A DNA stretch of 64,000 nt from Kangiellaceae bacterium. GTDB lineage: Bacteria > Pseudomonadota > Gammaproteobacteria > Enterobacterales > Kangiellaceae. The stretch covers positions 31,621 through 95,620 of the forward strand of contig JAPHTP010000019.1 of assembly GCA_026196875.1 (NCBI GenBank), in the 5' to 3' direction. Positions 59,383 through 64,000 of this stretch are shown in pieces. The position numbers were made by a program, and so were the translations under genes. Each line of letters opens with the position of its first letter. Positions within the stretch are counted from its first letter, which is position 1. The notes below the pieces were generated by a model, which did no database searches, was not told the origin of the DNA, and was given only the letters and a program-made list of their open reading frames with translations.

Positions 59383-59678
59383 GCAGAATGCATTTTTAAT
59401 ACTATTCTTATTTGGTATTGAGATTTTTCGTTTGTCAGATTTTTATACCTAAAAAATTTTGCCATTTTTCACGATTTTTTATTCAGTTTTTGTTTTAAGA
59501 TTTTTCTTACTATAGTTCATATAGTTTTTTTTGTATTGGATGTTGTCTGAAAAAATATTACGATTTTAACGAATATAATAGCAAGTTGACGAGAGATGTT
59601 AACCGCGCAATCAAATTCATTCAATCTTGCAGATGTTAGGCTAAACTTAAATAATTAGAAAACTAAAAATAGACAATA

Positions 59679-60581
59679 ATGAGACATTACAAAGCTTTTG
59701 GATTAAACATTGTTAGCGAGCTTGAACTTCCTTCTCTTATTTTAGCACCATTTAAAAATGCGGATGTTTGGATTAAAAAAGGAAAGGTCAGCAAAAATGG
59801 ATTAATTGCTCCTAAACGCATTCGCCCTTTTTGTCAGCAAGCGCCATCTGAAATCTGGTTACACGTTCCCGGAATTGCAAGGTTTTATATATCGCAAGGT
59901 AACAAAGTGATTGTCGAACCTTATGAGGATGCGGATGAGCAAAGTGTTCGGCTGTTTATTTTGGGCTCCTGTATGGGAGCTATAATGCATCAGAAAAATC
60001 GTTTGGTGATTCATGGCAATGCAATTCGTTTTGGTGACGGCTGTGTTATTTTCTCTGGGAAGTCAGGAACGGGAAAGTCGACTTTAGCTGCCGCTCTTTA
60101 CCAGAAGGGGTATGAGGTATTGGCCGATGACCTTGCCGTAATCGATGAACAACTCAATGTACAGCCGAGTTATCCTCAAATGAAACTTTGGCAAGATTCG
60201 GCAGAAAAGCTGGGGCTTGATATATGCCAGCTTAATAAAATTCGCCTGCAAATTGATAAGTATGCCTATCCGATGGATAGAGGGTTTTGTCAAAAAGCTT
60301 TGCCTGTAAAAGCCATTTATGTTCTTAACAATCATAAAAATGATCAATTTCTCCTTCAGCCAATTGAAGGTGCCGATAAATTGCCTCCTTTAAAAAACCA
60401 TACATATCGCCCTGGTTACCTGGATGGTTTGGGGCTAAAAGCTCAACATTTTAAGCTATGTAGTCAGTTGGCTAGTCGTATCCAAATGACCCGCATCACG
60501 CGTCCCAGTCATAAATTTGAGCTTGATAGTTTAATAGAAAATATTGAGATGGACCTACACAGCAAGTCATTTGCTGCGTGA
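59679..60581 (+). CDS. HPr-kinase-like P-loop protein (HprK-related)
   Basis: The 300-residue protein has an HprK-type P-loop VIFSGKSGTGKSTLAAAL (about residues 126-143) followed by the GYEVLADDLAVID acidic segment characteristic of HPr kinase/PEP carboxykinase-like folds. The N-terminal ~120 residues have no recognised domain. There are no PTS genes near it. HprK-like kinases occur in lasso-peptide clusters, where they phosphorylate the precursor C-terminus, and in some polysaccharide clusters. The sulfotransferase starts 5 bases after its stop, so both are one transcript. The substrate is unknown. Confidence 0.75.
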   Translation: MRHYKAFGLNIVSELELPSLILAPFKNADVWIKKGKVSKNGLIAPKRIRPFCQQAPSEIWLHVPGIARFYISQGNKVIVEPYEDADEQSVRLFILGSCMGAIMHQKNRLVIHGNAIRFGDGCVIFSGKSGTGKSTLAAALYQKGYEVLADDLAVIDEQLNVQPSYPQMKLWQDSAEKLGLDICQLNKIRLQIDKYAYPMDRGFCQKALPVKAIYVLNNHKNDQFLLQPIEGADKLPPLKNHTYRPGYLDGLGLKAQHFKLCSQLASRIQMTRITRPSHKFELDSLIENIEMDLHSKSFAA

Positions 60582-60586
60582 ACTAA

Positions 60587-61501
60587 ATGAGCAAATTGAA
60601 CCCTAAAATTTATTGGTTGGCTTCCTACCCAAGATCAGGCAATACCTGGGTTAGGGCATTTATATTTAATCTATTGAACAATAAACAAAAAGACTTTGAT
60701 ATGGATGACCTGGATACAGGTCCTATCGCTAGTTGCAGGAAATGGATCGAGGATGCACTCGGTTTTGATATTAGCGAACTGTCCCATAATGAAATCGATT
60801 TATTAAGGCCTACTGCTTACCGTTGGCTATCTGAAAATATGTCTCAAAATGGTTACCACAAAGTTCATGATGCATACTCGACTTTGTCGAATAATAGTCA
60901 TCTTTTTCCTGTTGAGGCTACCCGAGGAGCATTGTATATAATCCGCAACCCCTTGGATGTTGCTGTATCGCTTGCTTATTTTACGGGGGATTCCATCGAA
61001 AAAGTTATTATGGATATGGGAAACACTGATACAAGCGCTTGTGAAAACCCCAGAAAATTTCATAAGCAACTTCGCCAGTCTTTTTCAAGCTGGTCACAAC
61101 ATGTGTTGAGCTGGGTGAGTGCTTCCAATATTTCAAATTTAGTTGTTCGGTATGAAGATTTAAAATTTAGGTCGGTCGAGAAATTTAGCGAAATAGCTAG
61201 CTTTCTACAACTTCCGACCGATGAAGTACTAATTAAAAATGCATTGGCTCAATGTCGAATTGACAAGTTACAAACTCAGGAATTGAGTCGACCTTTCAAG
61301 GAGTGTCCACAGAGTACCACACGCTTTTTCCGCAAGGGGGTCATTGGCGATTGGTTGGACGTTTTAAATAACAAACAAGTAGAAGCTATAGTGAATGACC
61401 ATAGGAATGTTATGGAGGCATTTGGCTACCTTGATTCAGCGGGAAAACCATACACTACGTTCGATACTCAAGAATTAAAGTTTGATTCTGCATACTGCTA
61501 A
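60587..61501 (+). CDS. PAPS-dependent sulfotransferase-domain protein
   Basis: The 304-residue protein has the 5'-phosphosulfate-binding loop IYWLASYPRSGNTWVRAFI (residues ~8-26), the 3'-phosphate motif IIRNPLDVAVSLAYF (~113-127), VVRYEDLKF and a C-terminal FFRKGVIGDWLD, typical of cytosolic-type Sulfotransfer_1. It should transfer sulfate from PAPS to a hydroxyl or amine on a small molecule, glycan or peptide. The acceptor is not indicated. Confidence 0.85.
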   Translation: MSKLNPKIYWLASYPRSGNTWVRAFIFNLLNNKQKDFDMDDLDTGPIASCRKWIEDALGFDISELSHNEIDLLRPTAYRWLSENMSQNGYHKVHDAYSTLSNNSHLFPVEATRGALYIIRNPLDVAVSLAYFTGDSIEKVIMDMGNTDTSACENPRKFHKQLRQSFSSWSQHVLSWVSASNISNLVVRYEDLKFRSVEKFSEIASFLQLPTDEVLIKNALAQCRIDKLQTQELSRPFKECPQSTTRFFRKGVIGDWLDVLNNKQVEAIVNDHRNVMEAFGYLDSAGKPYTTFDTQELKFDSAYC

Positions 61502-61528
61502 ATTGTGCTCGTGCGGTTTGGAGGAATA

Positions 61529-61558
61529 ATGAAATTAGAACGCACAACTCTACCTTAA
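61529..61558 (+). other. Tiny ORF with strong ribosome binding site (nine codons)
   Basis: GGAGG at 61520-61524 is followed by ATG and nine sense codons (MKLERTTLP). It is the strongest Shine-Dalgarno in this cluster yet reads into a stop almost at once. It may be a leader peptide, a decayed gene start or chance. Confidence 0.25.
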
Positions 61559-61597
61559 AAATATAGAAATAGTGATAGAAGTATTGAGAAGATTCCA

Positions 61598-61630
61598 ATG
61601 ATGAAGATTAAAGGCCATAGTCAGTCATGA
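61598..61630 (+). other. Ten-codon ORF overlapping the cyclase-like gene start
   Basis: ATG ATG AAG ... TCA TGA encodes MMKIKGHSQS, and its stop overlaps the next ATG as ATGA (61627-61630). This may couple translation of the downstream gene; there is no clear ribosome binding site for the downstream start itself. Confidence 0.25.
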
Positions 61631-63600
61631 GCAGCATTCATGCCTGTTGGTTAAATACAGGAAGCGGAGTCAAAAAGGTTTTACAAAAAATGCTCGAAGC
61701 TTCGGAATATTGGCAACCGGACTCAGTGAGTGACTGGTTATCACAAGGAACAGCTATAGGTTTAGCAAAGGCGCAGTTGTTTAATACTGCGCGTTCAATT
61801 GATGATGCAACCTATTTTTTCAGCCAACAAGGTGTCGCCATTTGTGCTAACGCGCGTATTGACAATCGTACAGAGCTTCTAAGGCTGCTAGGCTTTGGCA
61901 AGAACGACTCTGAAATAAAAACAGACGCTCATTTAATTATTCAGTGTTATTTGCGATGGAAAGAAGATTGTCCAACCCGACTACGTGGAGACTTTGTTTT
62001 TATTATATGGGATGAAAAACGGCAAAAAATATTTTGTGCCAGGGATCATTTCGGCGTAAAGGTTTTGTTTTACTCGCAGGACGAACAAGGAATAATGGTC
62101 ACTAACGAGCATAATGCCTTCTTTACTTCGGGGTGGGTCGATCAAAATCAGATCAATGAATCCTGGCTAGTAAAGCGTTTGTGGAATTTAGAAGAACTAA
62201 GCTTTGAATCGCCTAATTCAAAAATACAGGTTTTACCACCAGCCCATTTGCTTGAAATTGATAGAAAAGGAGTTCGCTTAAAATGTTATTGGAAGTTAAA
62301 AAGTAAAAAATGTTGGAACAGCCTCAGCGATAATGAACTGATCGAAGAACTCAAGTTGCGTTTTGAACGATCGGTTTCCGCGAGGCTTGACAGTCGATAT
62401 CCCTTGGGGGCAGAGCTAAGTGCCGGCCTGGACTCAAATGGAATTGTTGGATATGCTGCGCGACAATTTAAGGAACAAACGCTTTACACTTTTTCTCACC
62501 AATGTACTGCTTTAACAAAAGAAAATCGTCACGTCTGGAATGATGTCTACTTAGATATACAAACGATATATAAATTACACTCCAATATTACCCCTGTTTG
62601 GGAAGAAGCTTCTGAAAATAGTATGTTAGAAACTGGTTGGCCGGATAAATTATTGTGCGACAAGAAAGAGTTTTATCGATGTTTTGGCGGCGTTATCCCA
62701 AATCACGGATTTCACTTTGTGCGCTCGAAGTTAGCAGCAAAAAATGGCATCCGAGTTCTGTTATCAGGATGGGGCGGAGATCATTGTGTAACAGGCTACG
62801 GTGATGAACTTGCTGACGAATTATTTAAGAATAAAAAAATTATTCCACTTTATAGACTACTAAAAAACAAAAGATTACGAGGGCGCGGTGGAGATGTATT
62901 GCCAGCCTTGATTCTTCTAGCAATAAAAAGCTACTACCCAGCTCTTTATTTAAGGTTGAAAATGAGTCGCCCGGGCGTTGAAAATTCGCTTCTTTTTCGT
63001 TCTAAACATCATTTTCTTCACCAGAGTTGGAAAACGAAATACGATTTAGAAGGTAGCTTGATAAAATTTTTAAATCGCTATCAAAGGGATACAGTGAATA
63101 GAAAGGAATCATTAGAGTTATTTGAATTAAGCCTAGCTAACCGTCTCATCGAATCGGAGCTTGAAGGGCGATTATCAAGGGTTGAATACCGTTATCCGAT
63201 GTTAGACGTTGACTTGGTAGAGTTTTTCTATAGCTTGCCTTCAAGGTTAAAAATCCTCAATGGAATAGAGCGTTATCCTTTTCGATGTATTTTGAAAGGA
63301 CTTGTACCTGAGCATATTCGATGGCGAAGAAAACATGATGTATTTCTTCCTAAAAGAGATAAAAGTGTCAGGATTAATCGGCAGATAGCCTGGCTGACAT
63401 CGAGGCTAAAGCAGAGCTTGTTAATAGAACGTTACAGTAGTCTCTCTATAGTGGATAAGTGTATGCTGTCTAAAAATCAACCTTTGCTTGATTCGCTGGA
63501 GTTTTTGATTGCCGTGGAAGACTACTACTATTCAAAGCATAAACAAGTAGAGCTGAAAGGAGTCGGTGGAGCGAAAAAAGTGGATTTTGCCATATGTTAA
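61627..63600 (+). CDS. Asparagine-synthetase-like / lasso-cyclase-like protein without glutaminase Cys
   Basis: The 657-residue protein has the asparagine synthetase B layout. The N-terminal Ntn-type domain (residues ~1-200, with VAICANARIDNRTELL and FVFIIWDEKRQKIFCARDHFGVKVLFY) starts MSS instead of MCG, so glutamine-dependent ammonia production is not expected. The PP-loop synthetase domain has ELSAGLDSNGIVGYA and LLSGWGGDHCVTGYG, and a conserved C-terminal VEYRYPMLDVDLVEFFYSLP. Lasso-peptide cyclases share this loss of Cys2 and adenylate a peptide carboxylate. Asn-synthetase homologues also occur in polysaccharide loci. The context with an HprK-like kinase and sulfotransferases favours a tailoring enzyme, not asparagine biosynthesis. 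Confidence 0.75.
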   Translation: MSSIHACWLNTGSGVKKVLQKMLEASEYWQPDSVSDWLSQGTAIGLAKAQLFNTARSIDDATYFFSQQGVAICANARIDNRTELLRLLGFGKNDSEIKTDAHLIIQCYLRWKEDCPTRLRGDFVFIIWDEKRQKIFCARDHFGVKVLFYSQDEQGIMVTNEHNAFFTSGWVDQNQINESWLVKRLWNLEELSFESPNSKIQVLPPAHLLEIDRKGVRLKCYWKLKSKKCWNSLSDNELIEELKLRFERSVSARLDSRYPLGAELSAGLDSNGIVGYAARQFKEQTLYTFSHQCTALTKENRHVWNDVYLDIQTIYKLHSNITPVWEEASENSMLETGWPDKLLCDKKEFYRCFGGVIPNHGFHFVRSKLAAKNGIRVLLSGWGGDHCVTGYGDELADELFKNKKIIPLYRLLKNKRLRGRGGDVLPALILLAIKSYYPALYLRLKMSRPGVENSLLFRSKHHFLHQSWKTKYDLEGSLIKFLNRYQRDTVNRKESLELFELSLANRLIESELEGRLSRVEYRYPMLDVDLVEFFYSLPSRLKILNGIERYPFRCILKGLVPEHIRWRRKHDVFLPKRDKSVRINRQIAWLTSRLKQSLLIERYSSLSIVDKCMLSKNQPLLDSLEFLIAVEDYYYSKHKQVELKGVGGAKKVDFAIC

Positions 63601-64000
63601 AAACTATTGAAACGATTGGCTGTTCCTCCATAAAAAGTACTGTATCAGTAGACAAGGCTTTTAGAAAAGAAAGTGCTGAAGAGCGCTTAGGCTTTAGTCC
63701 GTTACCTGCAGGAGAGGGAGAAAAGCCCTTCACCGAAATGCTATATCCCCACGAGTCATACCTGCCGTTGGATTATATAGATTTCAATGGGAAAATCATC
63801 ATCCAATATATTAAAGGTAACAAGGTTAAACCAAAGGATGCGTTTATTTCGCAAACTGAAACAAAGCTTATTCAAAGCAAAGCATCACGCTTATTATTCC
63901 CTGTCGCCGAAGAGCGTGATTATGGTCTGGAGCCAATAGCAGGACTGATCTATCACAGTTCTCGTTGTGGCTCTACATTATTGTGTAATTTATTGGACAC
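63594..64000 (+). CDS. Sulfotransferase-like protein (3' truncated by window end)
   Basis: The ATG at 63594 overlaps the stop of the cyclase-like gene by 7 bases, and the frame stays open for 135 codons to the window edge. The first ~115 residues are not recognised. Then LIYHSSRCGSTLLCNLLD appears, which matches the P-loop-like 5'-phosphosulfate-binding motif of a bacterial sulfotransferase family (SSRCGSTLL). A GAAAGGAG-type ribosome binding site lies further upstream (63555-63562). The remainder is outside the window. Confidence 0.65.
   Translation, partial: MLKTIETIGCSSIKSTVSVDKAFRKESAEERLGFSPLPAGEGEKPFTEMLYPHESYLPLDYIDFNGKIIIQYIKGNKVKPKDAFISQTETKLIQSKASRLLFPVAEERDYGLEPIAGLIYHSSRCGSTLLCNLLD

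Noticed and set aside
59381..59452. 23-codon hydrophobic ORF as a possible lasso precursor
   Set aside because: It lacks a ribosome binding site and the expected leader/core pattern, and it overlaps the start of the Wzz-like gene on the other strand.

Overview
This window is chromosomal DNA from a gammaproteobacterium with roughly 40-45% GC by eye. The strongest evidence is the conserved gene order barA / rlmD-relA-mazG-pyrG-kdsA-eno-ftsB-ispD-ispF-truD-surE-pcm-yqaA-nlpD-rpoS between about 32.4 and 53.9 kb, which is typical of that class. The protein sequences and the absence of enteric features suggest a marine lineage such as Kangiellaceae or relatives, but the genus is a guess.

Layout: (1) 1-4.5 kb holds the 3' part of a very large surface or secreted protein with ten PKD-type repeats and a C-terminal fibro-slime (PA14-like) domain. 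(2) 4.6-9.8 kb holds a Tat-exported amidase, an OmpW-like porin behind an FNR-type site, and a split class II (B12-dependent) ribonucleotide reductase with two NrdR-like boxes and a DnaA box in its long leader. (3) 9.8-17 kb is a compact six-gene operon on the minus strand (MoxR ATPase, DUF58, DUF4381, BatA, a BatB-TPR fusion, BatD). (4) 17-24.3 kb holds a DUF5062 protein, a small secreted protein followed by a ZnuD-like TonB receptor with His/Glu-rich loops, ttcA, a fused SpmA/SpmB-like membrane protein, a 657-base convergent gap carrying a DnaA-box palindrome, and an RsmC/YbxB-like methyltransferase. (5) 24.4-32.4 kb is housekeeping and transport: DUF1820, queF, a CBS protein, a YfcC-family carrier, a POT peptide transporter, acuI-like reductase, a DUF4442 thioesterase-fold protein and mtaB. 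(6) 32.4-53.9 kb is the barA-to-rpoS core block, with a periplasmic binding-like protein directly upstream of barA. (7) 54-58.3 kb holds bolA-like, yciI, yciB, a NorE/NorF-like pair behind a Dnr/FNR-like site, trpH (RNase AM), yciO and a tRNA-Leu(CAA).

(8) After the tRNA the content changes to accessory genes: a Wzz-like chain-length protein (minus strand), then a tightly packed plus-strand set of an HPr-kinase-like protein, a sulfotransferase, an asparagine-synthetase homologue without the N-terminal glutaminase cysteine, and the start of a second sulfotransferase-like protein cut off by the window end. This set resembles tailoring genes of lasso-peptide or polysaccharide clusters and is the best candidate here for an undescribed system. 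No precursor peptide, PqqD-like protein or leader peptidase is visible inside the window, so the RiPP reading is an inference.

All calls rest on reading motifs, lengths and gene order; no database search was run.
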